This document shows positions 52,062 through 59,672 of a stretch of 64,000 bases of DNA, one piece after another. Positions within the stretch are counted from its first letter, which is position 1; every line of letters begins with the position of its first letter. The position numbers and the translations under genes are program-made. Source of the DNA: DASWTL01 sp966250385 (lineage in GTDB: Bacteria > Bacteroidota > Bacteroidia > Sphingobacteriales > Sphingobacteriaceae). The stretch covers positions 62,001 to 126,000 of the forward strand of contig CBINHC010000010.1 in the NCBI GenBank assembly GCA_966250385.1, written 5' to 3'. The notes under the pieces were generated by a model. The model was not told the origin of the DNA. It saw only the letters and a list, made by a program, of their open reading frames with translations, and searched no databases.

Positions 52062-52532
52062 CTAAATGCAGGCGATGCAATCCATCTCCACCAGCGACCC
52101 ACCCGGCAGCCCTCCTTTTGCTACGGCCACCGTGGTGCGCACAGGCGGCATTTTTCCGAAGCGTCCGAGATAGACTGCGTTCATTTCGTCATAGTTACCG
52201 ATGTCATCCAGGTACACGTTTACCTTAAGGACCTTCTGCATGGAAGATCCGGCACTGATGAGTTCCCGCTCCAGCTCCAGAAGGACATGCTCCGTTTGTT
52301 CCTTAATGTCCATCGATGGAAGATTTGCCCCCTTTCCGGCGATATAGACCACATTTCCATGGATGGTGTGCCCGGAGAACAGAGGAACATTATCCTTCTT
52401 ATGAATATTTCCGCTTTTGGATCCGGTGCTTGCGGCCGGATGGCTTTCTGTGCGTACAACAAAGCCCAAACCCGCGATCCCGGCCAGGGATGCCAGCATA
52501 CTTTTAACCGCTGAGCGTCTTTCTGTTTTCAT
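52062..52532 (-). CDS. RidA family (YjgF/YER057c/UK114) protein with an export signal
   Basis: 156 aa, about 30 more than a usual RidA. The N-terminus MKTERRSAVKSMLASLAGIAG has a twin-arginine-like motif followed by a hydrophobic stretch, so the protein is probably exported. The domain from about residue 48 onward carries HGNVVYIAGKGANLP, LKVNVYLDDIGNYDEMNAVY and the family signature PPVRTTVAVAKGGLPGGSLVEMD. The conserved Arg in PPVRTTV is the residue that binds the imine carboxylate in active RidA. The dehydratase gene follows by 119 bp in the same direction. Periplasmic RidA proteins occur in Bacteroidota, and their substrate is not settled. Confidence 0.86.
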   Translation of the reverse strand: MKTERRSAVKSMLASLAGIAGLGFVVRTESHPAASTGSKSGNIHKKDNVPLFSGHTIHGNVVYIAGKGANLPSMDIKEQTEHVLLELERELISAGSSMQKVLKVNVYLDDIGNYDEMNAVYLGRFGKMPPVRTTVAVAKGGLPGGSLVEMDCIACI

Positions 52533-52642
52533 GTTAAAGTTTTATGGATATTTATCACTGACACCGGAAGTAAGGGCGGTGCAATCGTAAACAAACCGAT
52601 GGAGGGCCAATGCACCCTGTTAGTGCCCTGGCCTAAACCCGG

Positions 52643-53050
52643 TTATTCATCTTTTACGAACCTGGTATTCTCCTCGTCGCCCTCTTTCAGATAGATCGCC
52701 ACAAAGGTTAGCGGCGCATCCGAGGACAAATTATCAAAGTGCAGGATCCGTTTATTACGTGGTTCATAAAACGCATCGCCTGTATTAAGGATCTTTTGAG
52801 CTTCACCTTCAATTTGGAACAATACCCGTCCTTTTATCACATAGCCTACTACCGGTGAGGGATGCAAATGTCCTGGAGCCCTCTGCCCGGCAGGCATCGT
52901 GACCTCCTGCACCTGGAAGGCGGAGACATGTTGATTCACGCCCGCTTGCAAAAGGTCCTTTCTCGTGGGGCTTTCCTGCGCAAATGCACCAGAAGCGGTT
53001 GCAAACAGAAGTACAGTGATGATGGTCAAAAAGCTTTTCATTTTTTTCAT
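52643..53050 (-). CDS. Secreted cupin-domain protein
   Basis: 135 aa with a signal peptide (about 1-24, ending ASGAFAQ). A single cupin barrel follows. Motif 1 is PGHLHPSPVVGYVIKGRV with the HxH and Glu/Val positions for a metal site, and motif 2 is GDAFYEPRNKRILHFDNLS. Small periplasmic cupins like this are common in Bacteroidota and have no assigned reaction. It sits between RidA (110 bp downstream) and the second AraC gene (72 bp upstream) on the same strand. It may be cotranscribed with the AraC or the RidA-dehydratase unit; I saw no terminator on either side. Confidence 0.82.
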   Translation of the reverse strand: MKKMKSFLTIITVLLFATASGAFAQESPTRKDLLQAGVNQHVSAFQVQEVTMPAGQRAPGHLHPSPVVGYVIKGRVLFQIEGEAQKILNTGDAFYEPRNKRILHFDNLSSDAPLTFVAIYLKEGDEENTRFVKDE

Positions 53051-53122
53051 GCTTTGCTTTAATATTCGATGTTCTTAATAGCCAGCGATTCAGATTGAGG
53101 ACCGGGCAAGATCACGTGACCA

Positions 53123-54094
53123 TTACGCCGGTGTTCTTAAATTATCTAAAGTACGAGATCCGGAAAGGGAAGTCAGATTGCTAATCCGATCGGCTATGTG
53201 TCCTGCCGGAACATCGTTAGCTTTGTTCGTTTTTCTTCTCTTCTTACGGTATTGCGCCGGGGTATCAGAAAAGGTACTTTTAAAATGGCGGATAAAGGAG
53301 CTCGGGCAGTCAAATCCAACCCTCCGTGTAATCTCGGCAACTGATGACTCGGTATTCAGCAACAGGTAGCGGGCGCGTTCGAAGCGCACGTGAAGCAGGT
53401 ACTGGTGCGGAGATTTTTGATAGACCTGCTGAAAAGTACGGAGCAGATGGTTGACCGACAAGCAGGCCTCCCCGGCAACATCCTTTAACCGAATCTTCTT
53501 CTCATGGTTGTTCTGAATATAATCCCTGGCCAGCACCAGCCGTTTCATGATATCATTTCGGGTAACGGGGTTCGAAAATGACAGGTTTCCGGTTTTCTCC
53601 AGGACCTCCTTACGGAAGATCTGACAGTAGTTCAGCAGGCAGTGAAACAGGTACTGGTTAAGCAGCGAGTCCTCCAGGAGTCCCCGCTCCAGGTTACGTT
53701 TGAGATTCATGACGGTGTAGCGAAGGTCATTCCGGAAGGGAAGCATCCGGACGGGCATTTGATTCGGGGCCTGGTGCGCAAACAGTTCGGTTATATTGCT
53801 CTCTCCCGCCTCCTGTCTGATGCAGAACTCCCGGATAAAGTCGGGCGAAAAGCTCAACGACAGGCTGGTTACCGGCTCATCCGACTTCGCCAGCCGCGAA
53901 TACCGGGCCCCCTGCGGCAGCATCAGGAAATTTCCCGGGTACAGGTTGATGTTCTTCTGGCCGATATCGACCTGCTCACTTCCGGATAACACCAGGGTCA
54001 TGGTCAGGTTTTCAGCGGCCGCGATCCTGCCTGTCCGGGTTGAGCCTCTCAGAATGATCTCATTCTTATTCCGCAGACGTTTTTCGATGGTCAT
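53123..54094 (-). CDS. AraC family transcriptional regulator, second VOC-linked copy
   Basis: 323 aa from the ATG at 54094 (MTIEKRLRNKNEI); the longer frame to 54166 overlaps the VOC-like gene. A cupin-like sensor half (INLYPGNFLMLPQGARY) precedes a double HTH: IRLKDVAGEACLSVNHLLRT and SVAEITRRVGFDCPSSFIRHF, then SDTPAQYRKK. A 40-residue basic tail follows. It resembles the regulator at 47540-48421 along its whole length (for example CLSxNHLLR and VGFDCxSSFI). Its start is 1 bp after the VOC-like gene's stop (TGATATG), so the two are translationally coupled. Nearby candidates for control are the cupin, RidA and dehydratase genes downstream. Confidence 0.9.
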   Translation of the reverse strand: MTIEKRLRNKNEIILRGSTRTGRIAAAENLTMTLVLSGSEQVDIGQKNINLYPGNFLMLPQGARYSRLAKSDEPVTSLSLSFSPDFIREFCIRQEAGESNITELFAHQAPNQMPVRMLPFRNDLRYTVMNLKRNLERGLLEDSLLNQYLFHCLLNYCQIFRKEVLEKTGNLSFSNPVTRNDIMKRLVLARDYIQNNHEKKIRLKDVAGEACLSVNHLLRTFQQVYQKSPHQYLLHVRFERARYLLLNTESSVAEITRRVGFDCPSSFIRHFKSTFSDTPAQYRKKRRKTNKANDVPAGHIADRISNLTSLSGSRTLDNLRTPA

Positions 54095-54095
54095 A

Positions 54096-54473
54096 TCAGT
54101 CGTCTGAATAGTTCCGTTCTTCCACCAGTAGATATGTGTTCCCGCTGTGATCGATGAACTCGGCAACGAGGCCGGCCATCGTGTAGTAAGGTTCGCTAAG
54201 AAAACGCACTCCTTCCTTCTTCAGCAAATAGTAGTCGCGCAGGCAATCATTGGTGTAAACCGTGATTCCGCTTGCGATCTGCTCCTTCGCCCTGGCGCTG
54301 TTTTCTGAAAGCACAGACTTCAGGCGCCCGGACCGGCTTTCTGATGGGATACACTCCATAGCGGCGCAGATCAGTTCCTTGTTTCCGTGTTGTCTGGGAA
54401 AAGCATTTTGCGCTTCCTTATTCTTATCAGCTCTGCAGCTCATTTTTCGCTTTTCAAATCCGATCGCAGTCAT
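54096..54473 (-). CDS. Degenerate VOC-like protein coupled to AraC
   Basis: 125 aa. The C-terminal half is clearly related to the VOC-like protein at 48432-48806, sharing TNDCLRDYYLLKKEGVRFL (INTSDCLRDYHYLKRE there), SEPYYT and DHSGNTYLLVEERNY. The N-terminal half, from MTAIGFEKRKMSCR to about residue 65, does not match that protein's first VOC unit and is rich in Lys, Arg and Ser. So the first beta-alpha unit seems to have been lost or replaced, which would leave half a VOC fold. Alternatively the protein may function as a dimer built from two half-folds. Frame integrity and tight coupling to AraC suggest it is still expressed. Confidence 0.55.
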   Translation of the reverse strand: MTAIGFEKRKMSCRADKNKEAQNAFPRQHGNKELICAAMECIPSESRSGRLKSVLSENSARAKEQIASGITVYTNDCLRDYYLLKKEGVRFLSEPYYTMAGLVAEFIDHSGNTYLLVEERNYSDD

Positions 54474-54524
54474 TTTTAAATTCAGGTGAATGAGCGATGG
54501 TGCATGGGAAGAAACCCGGATAAA

Positions 54525-55379
54525 TCAGATATCCGCCACAGCGCCATCCCTCGGGACAATTACATTGGAGATATTTGCGTTCTTTAACGCTTTCTTTAAT
54601 TCAGACCTTGATAAAAGACAATGATTAAGTGCTTCCATATGGACGCAGATAATTTTAGAGGCCGGGGCGAGTTTTGCGACGCGGATTACATCCCCAGCAT
54701 TCATAATGATGGGTCCTCCCTGCAAAAATTCAGCTCCGCCGGCATTGAGGATAATGATCCCCGGATTGAAACGGCTCAGGGCATCCTCCACCTCGCTGCA
54801 GAGAATGGTGTCGCCTGCTACATATACTTTCCTCCCTCCGGCATTCAACAGGAAGCCGGATACCGCTCCCATTGTCTTGCCTACCTCTCCCGTGCCATGC
54901 CGGCCGGAGGTGCGGTGAATGGTGATGCCGCCGAATGCTCCTTGTTCCCAAATCGCTTCAGTATTAATGAATCCCTGCGCGCGGAGCACCGCCTCATCTG
55001 CCGGCTGGCAGAAGATCTTTTTGGTCTTCGGGATCAGGCTTCTTGCGGCCTCATCCCAATGATCCCGATGCAAATGGGTAAGCAGGATGGCATCCGTCTC
55101 CTCAATGATGCGTGCTACTTTCTGAGCTGAAAACCGAAGTTCAACCAGAGGAATTCGTTCCGTCCGGGCTGCATGCTGCACGGGTTCCATCGCACCTTTC
55201 CGGCTTAGCATGGGATCCACCAGAAACTGTTTTCCTCCTGCCCGGATAACCAGCGTGGCATTTCTTAGGAGAGTGACTTCGATGCCACCCTTTTCCGCCC
55301 GCTGAGCGGCTCCGGCTATCACCGGGTCTGTCAATAATATTCCCATGAGTAATGATCTAAGAAATTCAGAGCGTTTCAT
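54525..55379 (-). CDS. Exported metallo-beta-lactamase-fold hydrolase
   Basis: 284 aa from the ATG at 55379 (MKRSEFLRSLLMGILL), which gives a signal peptide ending near AGAAQRA. The MBL fold shows TLVIRAGGKQFLVDPML, the metal motif LTHLHRDHWD (HxHxDH), a later SGRHGTG, VYVAGDTILCSE and CVHMEALNHC. The first ATG of the longer frame (55433) would give a non-signal extension that overlaps the previous gene. It overlaps the upstream MBL gene by 14 bp, so the two are translationally coupled. Its sister lacks a signal peptide, so this pair would split between cytoplasm and periplasm. UlaG-like lactonase activity is one possibility; the substrate is unknown. Confidence 0.84.
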   Translation of the reverse strand: MKRSEFLRSLLMGILLTDPVIAGAAQRAEKGGIEVTLLRNATLVIRAGGKQFLVDPMLSRKGAMEPVQHAARTERIPLVELRFSAQKVARIIEETDAILLTHLHRDHWDEAARSLIPKTKKIFCQPADEAVLRAQGFINTEAIWEQGAFGGITIHRTSGRHGTGEVGKTMGAVSGFLLNAGGRKVYVAGDTILCSEVEDALSRFNPGIIILNAGGAEFLQGGPIIMNAGDVIRVAKLAPASKIICVHMEALNHCLLSRSELKKALKNANISNVIVPRDGAVADI

Positions 55380-56154
55380 TGATAGTTTCTGTTGGTAGGG
55401 GTGCCGGGTCCAGCTGATATGACTCGCCGTCACGCAGGAATAAATAGCTTTGGCTGTGGTATTCGCATGCCAGCTTAAATTCCTTTTCAGGATCAGGGAA
55501 TGGGGTGTAAACCGGCGGATAATCGAACATCCCGTAATGCATGGGGACTACGTTTTTTGCCCGAAGGATCCGGCCCGCTGCTGCAGCCTCATTCGGGGTC
55601 ATCGAAGCCGGTAACGGCGTGTAGCCGATAAAAGGATAATGCACGGTCACTCCGTTGATCGGCAGGAACGCCAGGTCCATAGGACCATATTGATTCCCAA
55701 TTGCCCAGAACTGGTTATGCCAGAGGGTATCGCCTCCATGGAAGATCTGCGTCTTCCCATGCTGAATGATCCACGAGACCTGCTCATGACCAATACCGTC
55801 CAGGGCAAAAACCGGAATGATGCTGAGATCCCCGATTTGAACGGGCGTATTTAGCTCAACTCCCCGGACAGGAAGTTCAGCTGTCCGGATCTTCTCCTCG
55901 ACTTCCCGGTGAACCCACACCCGTCCGCAGGGTTTGAGAATCTTCCTGATCGTCTCCCGATCATAATGGTCCTGGTGAAGATGCGTAAGCAGAATAGCAT
56001 CGGCTTGCTCGCCGGCCGGAATCTCAAGTACCGGCATGAGCGGTTTACCCATATACTTTTCCATTTTTTCAAAATTGACCACAGGGTCGATAAATACCGT
56101 GGTGCCGTCACTTTCAACTTTTAGTCCGGCCCAGGAAAGTTTGGTGATTTTCAT
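55366..56154 (-). CDS. Cytoplasmic metallo-beta-lactamase-fold hydrolase (UlaG-like)
   Basis: 262 aa from the ATG at 56154 (MKITKLSWAGLKVES); the frame to 56178 begins with TTG and runs into the operator. The fold is the short UlaG-like type: TKLSWAGLKVE with DGTTVFIDPV, metal motif LTHLHQDHYD, IGHEQVSW, FHGGDTLWHNQF, and the late His in NVVPMHYGMFDYPP. It is the first gene of a two-gene unit and lies just downstream of a 16-bp palindrome identical to the one before the isochorismatase-TetR unit. That makes it a likely direct target of the TetR regulator upstream. Confidence 0.87.
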   Translation of the reverse strand: MKITKLSWAGLKVESDGTTVFIDPVVNFEKMEKYMGKPLMPVLEIPAGEQADAILLTHLHQDHYDRETIRKILKPCGRVWVHREVEEKIRTAELPVRGVELNTPVQIGDLSIIPVFALDGIGHEQVSWIIQHGKTQIFHGGDTLWHNQFWAIGNQYGPMDLAFLPINGVTVHYPFIGYTPLPASMTPNEAAAAGRILRAKNVVPMHYGMFDYPPVYTPFPDPEKEFKLACEYHSQSYLFLRDGESYQLDPAPLPTETINETL

Positions 56155-56170
56155 TCTCAGAAATTTATAT

Positions 56171-56186
56171 ACAGACAAGTCTGTCT
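56171..56186. promoter_or_regulatory. TetR operator in front of the MBL operon
   Basis: ACAGACAAGTCTGTCT, with a perfect 14-bp palindromic core (ACAGACAAGTCTGT). It lies between the TetR stop (56207) and the first MBL ATG (56154). The same 16 bases recur at 57469-57484. Two identical palindromes, one before each unit of a TetR locus, are strong evidence for an operator. Confidence 0.8.
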
Positions 56187-56206
56187 ATTAAAGAGCAATT
56201 TTTTTT

Positions 56207-56773
56207 TTAGCTGTTTACCTTTAACAATTTTAAAGAGGCTGAGCGCGCAGCTATAAGCGGCCATAATTCGCGATGGACCTGGAAAGAGATCATTGTACCC
56301 TCAAACAATATAAAGAGTTCATCGCCGAGGGCTTGCTCCTTTTTCAGCGGCTTCAGGGGATCTTTCGCTACCAGCGCATGAAATAATCTACGGAGCAATT
56401 GCTTGATTCTCTTGATCTCCTTTTCGATTTCCGGGTCAGTTTGCGGGTCGATTTCCGAAGACATTTTCTGGAAAGCGCAGCCGACGAAATTTTTCTCTGC
56501 AATCAGCGACTCCAGAAAATCATAGATCAGTTCTACCTTCTTCTTGGGCGTAGCTCCAGGTAAAACCTCACCCCGCAGCCGCTGCACCCAACTATCTGCT
56601 TTGGTATGCAGATAGGCCAGCGCCACTTGCTGCTTTGAAGAATAATTGGAGTACAAGGAGGCCTTGGCAATTCCGGCCTCTTCGATCAGCTGATTGATAC
56701 CGGTCTTATTATACCCCTGAAAGTAAAATAACCGGCTCGCTGTCTCTATGATCCTTTCCTCTACGCTTCTCAT
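56207..56773 (-). CDS. TetR family transcriptional repressor
   Basis: 188 aa. The N-terminal HTH is typical: ERIIETASRLFYFQGYNKTGINQLIEEAGIAKASLY, with the recognition helix around residues 35-46. The helical C-terminal domain (about 60-188) contains FVGCAFQKMSSE, which resembles the LmrA/YxaF-like branch of TetR regulators. It begins 1 bp after the isochorismatase-like gene's stop, so the two are coupled. Two copies of one palindrome flank the locus (56171 and 57469), consistent with autoregulation plus control of the MBL genes. Ligand-induced release and the identity of the ligand are inferences. Confidence 0.92.
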   Translation of the reverse strand: MRSVEERIIETASRLFYFQGYNKTGINQLIEEAGIAKASLYSNYSSKQQVALAYLHTKADSWVQRLRGEVLPGATPKKKVELIYDFLESLIAEKNFVGCAFQKMSSEIDPQTDPEIEKEIKRIKQLLRRLFHALVAKDPLKPLKKEQALGDELFILFEGTMISFQVHRELWPLIAARSASLKLLKVNS

Positions 56774-57409
56774 TTAGTCAAAGATAACAAATGAATGTTC
56801 CGATTCAGTGTGTTTAAGTGATGTTACCTGCTGGTAGCCCAGTTCTGCAGATGCCAGGTTCTCCAGAATTTCTGCAGTGGCCATGATCGAACCAAACTCA
56901 CCGTTCAGGGAGGCCAGACTCACCTGGTGTACCAGTTCGCTCGGAAACTTCTCGCCGGTAAACCCGACCTGATCAAAGGCGGCCGTAGCATCGGCAATGA
57001 CTACAATTTCATAGCCCATATTCGCGGCCATCCGCGCAGTGGTGGATACGCAATGATTGGTAACCAGTCCGCCGATGTACAGCTTCCGGATTCCCTTTTC
57101 CTTCAAAACCTCATCCAGGTTGGTGCCGATGAAGGCGCTGTTTACGGACTTATCCATAATGGGTTCATTGGGAAGAGGAACCAGGGTTTCAATGAAATCG
57201 TTTCCTGGTTGCCCGGCCCGTAAAGGCGAGTTCTCAAAAACCGAATTATGGCGGGTATGGATCACCGGTAGACCGTGCTGGCGAAAAAACTCCAGCAGGA
57301 CACGGGCGTTCCCCTCCGCCTTAGGGTTGTTCCGGTTACCGCCAAAGTATTCCTCCCGGGCAAAACCTTGCTGGAAATCAATGAGCAAAAGGCCTGTGTC
57401 AATATTCAT
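56774..57409 (-). CDS. Isochorismatase-like cysteine hydrolase
   Basis: 211 aa from the ATG at 57409 (MNIDTGLLLIDFQQGF); the extension to 57448 starts with TTG. The family catalytic triad is visible: Asp11 (in IDFQQ), Lys87 (in MDKSVNSAF) and Cys120 (in GLVTNHCVSTTAR), with the cis-peptide region just before the Cys. Members hydrolyse amides such as nicotinamide, N-carbamoylsarcosine or isochorismate; the sequence alone does not decide which. It is the first gene of the operator-controlled unit, followed directly by TetR. Together with the MBL genes it looks like a small xenobiotic- or signal-degrading regulon. Confidence 0.9.
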   Translation of the reverse strand: MNIDTGLLLIDFQQGFAREEYFGGNRNNPKAEGNARVLLEFFRQHGLPVIHTRHNSVFENSPLRAGQPGNDFIETLVPLPNEPIMDKSVNSAFIGTNLDEVLKEKGIRKLYIGGLVTNHCVSTTARMAANMGYEIVVIADATAAFDQVGFTGEKFPSELVHQVSLASLNGEFGSIMATAEILENLASAELGYQQVTSLKHTESEHSFVIFD

Positions 57410-57468
57410 GGTTCTAAATTTATATGTTGGACTTTTTTCGTGCTGCAATAATAGAAAATAAAATTAAA

Positions 57469-57484
57469 ACAGACAAGTCTGTCT
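57469..57484. promoter_or_regulatory. TetR operator in front of the isochorismatase-TetR operon
   Basis: ACAGACAAGTCTGTCT, identical over 16 bp to 56171-56186 and with the same 14-bp palindromic core. It sits 60 bp upstream of the ATG at 57409, in a position to block initiation. Confidence 0.8.
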
Positions 57485-58166
57485 GATATCTTTCTTTACT
57501 TTTCGACGTTACCGACGGCTCGAATACTGATGGCTCCTCTGTCACAGCAGAAAAAGAACCAGGCGATATTGATTTAAAAACAGATTAGGAGATCACAGGA
57601 AGACACGAAAACCCGTTAGAAACGTTCAAATACCTTTCACTCTATGGAGCTTTTCGGGTAGATGCATTTAATGTCAGAGAATATCTTAGGCAATACCGCT
57701 TCTATCCCTGATTTACCGGAGATAGATCCTTTCGGATTGTAGGTTAGCGATGCAACAAAAGAGTTATGAACGGTTTAGGCGCAAAAACCGGGCAGGTACT
57801 TGAAGGAGAATTACTGTCCAGTCACTTCCTGTGCGGATATGGCAAAGAAAGTTCGGACACGTATTCGTTTGCTGGAAAATACCGCCAAATACAGGAAAAT
57901 GGAAGGGATTACCGCCCATAAAGATCCAACTACCGTTAATGTAAGACGCAAGGAAGCGGGCTTTGCCGGGACCGTGGAACAGTACGCCGGCAAACTTGTT
58001 ATTGATTACCGTGAATACATATTAGAAGAGGCACTCAGGTTGCGAAAAAGAAGTGACTCAAGCAGCGTAATGGGTCACCATTCTGCTGGTAACTACTGCA
58101 TAAGAGGGCAACGGATCAACATGAAGAAGATTAAAAGCTCCGCAGGCTCTTCATCCGGAATATACG
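57485..58166. other. Intergenic region with one doubtful open frame
   Basis: About 680 bp with no confident gene. A plus-strand frame (57800-58207, 135 codons) is rich in Lys, Arg and Ser, has no domain, no clear ribosome-binding site, and overlaps the 3' end of the convergent TlpA-like gene by 41 bp. It may be decayed sequence. It could still be a small species-specific gene, which I consider unlikely. Confidence 0.35.
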
Positions 58167-59594
58167 TTAATCAACTATTGCCGATATCGACTTTTCAAGC
58201 CGGCTGACATTACCGGGCAGAGCAACGATCTTATTTGTTCTTGCGTCAACAAGCACCATCACCGGGGTCGAAAGGACATAGTAAGCATTCGCTTCAGGAC
58301 TATTCACTCCACCCTCAGGCCGGCTGTGTTTCCATCGCGGCAATTCGCTTTTTGCTTTCTCCCATCGCGAGACTTCCAGATCCGTAAAATCAAGACTCAT
58401 GGCAAAGACATCGGTATACTTCCTGCCGGTCGTTTCATACCATGGATAAAGCTCTTTCACGAGTTCCTTGCAATGATGGCAGTCGGCAGACCAGAACAAG
58501 ACCAGCTTATAAGGCAAATCCGTTTTATATTTACTGAACAACACCGGCTTCCCGGAAGCATCCTTGGTCATAAAATCGGGAGCGACCGTGCCCGGAAGCA
58601 TGGTCTCAATACCTTTTAACCGTTTTTCGATCTCCAGCCTTCTGGAGGTCAGACAACGCGGGTCCGACAGGTACGTCTGGAGCATCTGTATTCCCGACGG
58701 GATATCGAAGCTTTCATAGCCATGGTAAAAATAATCGACCATCCATCCGTACACCACCGGATGCCCGTGTTTAGCCTGCTCAATGGCTCTTTTTCCGGCC
58801 AGCGTAAACAGCGAATCCCTCAGTGAACTGGTAGTCGCCATCGACCCGTAAATGTTGACATAACCGTTCATCCATTCCCTCAGCTCCCTGGTTTTCAGAA
58901 TCAGCGGATCGGAAAAGTCAACGCCTTCAAAATAGGTCTCCAGCAAGCTGTTTACCCGCTGTGCTTCAGTACCCTGCCATGCGATACCAGGAACATGCGT
59001 AAACTGCAGTGACCGGCTGAAAAAGCTTGACTTGTGGCTTGCAGACCAGGTTTCCACCCAGGAATTATATTCCTGCCTCCTTTTTTCAAACTCCCGGATA
59101 CCAGACTGATAAAAAGCCGACCCAGGCTCATCATATCCGGCCAGGAAGTTCTGCAGCAGGTTAAGTTTCTCCTTCTTCTTCACATTTTCCATCGCAAATT
59201 TCAGTGCCAGCGTATTCTCCAGCTCTCCGGGCTGGAACCAGGTACTGTCCGGATTATTTACAAACTGGGGATGCACCCACAGCTCCAGATCCTGCGCACT
59301 GATGATCACCTGCTTTTCGGAAGGGTATGGTGTACTGCCTGCCGTTTCTTTATAATCAAAGCGCAGGATAAAGGCACCAGGCAGCAGATCTTCAGGAACA
59401 GTCAGCATACCGGTTGAACCGCCCGGGATCGACGGACTCTGCACGATCGTCTTCAGGCTGTTACCGGCTAATGACTGCAGGCTGACCTTACTTTCGTGCA
59501 CTCCGCGTAAATGGATCTTAACACTCAGGTTCTGAGCGCGCAGCTCCCCACCAAGTCCCAGTAACACAAACAATACGATGATATACTTACTCAT
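58167..59594 (-). CDS. Secreted TlpA-like thioredoxin-fold protein
   Basis: 475 aa with a signal peptide (about 1-20, ending GELRAQ). Residues about 20-330 form a long N-terminal region (beta-rich, then helical) seen in Bacteroidota TlpA/ResA relatives. The thioredoxin-like domain (about 335-475) begins GTVAPDFMTKDASGKPV and has the redox motif CHHC in LFWSADCHHCKELVKELYPWY. A cis-Pro region is visible at YVLSTPVMVLVDA. It probably acts in the periplasm as a disulfide reductase or oxidase. It starts 79 bp after the FN3/FISUMP surface protein on the same strand and could be cotranscribed, but I see no direct functional link. Confidence 0.86.
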   Translation of the reverse strand: MSKYIIVLFVLLGLGGELRAQNLSVKIHLRGVHESKVSLQSLAGNSLKTIVQSPSIPGGSTGMLTVPEDLLPGAFILRFDYKETAGSTPYPSEKQVIISAQDLELWVHPQFVNNPDSTWFQPGELENTLALKFAMENVKKKEKLNLLQNFLAGYDEPGSAFYQSGIREFEKRRQEYNSWVETWSASHKSSFFSRSLQFTHVPGIAWQGTEAQRVNSLLETYFEGVDFSDPLILKTRELREWMNGYVNIYGSMATTSSLRDSLFTLAGKRAIEQAKHGHPVVYGWMVDYFYHGYESFDIPSGIQMLQTYLSDPRCLTSRRLEIEKRLKGIETMLPGTVAPDFMTKDASGKPVLFSKYKTDLPYKLVLFWSADCHHCKELVKELYPWYETTGRKYTDVFAMSLDFTDLEVSRWEKAKSELPRWKHSRPEGGVNSPEANAYYVLSTPVMVLVDARTNKIVALPGNVSRLEKSISAIVD

Positions 59595-59672
59595 GATTTA
59601 AATTCCCTAATTAAGCGTAATTGATCTTGCTGAACTTGCGCTTCCTGCCACATGCCGGATTTGTCACGGTCC

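Noticed and set aside
57800..58207. Plus-strand 135-codon frame as a gene
   Set aside because: Low-complexity Lys/Arg/Ser composition, no recognisable domain, no ribosome-binding site, and overlap with the 3' end of the convergent thioredoxin-like gene.
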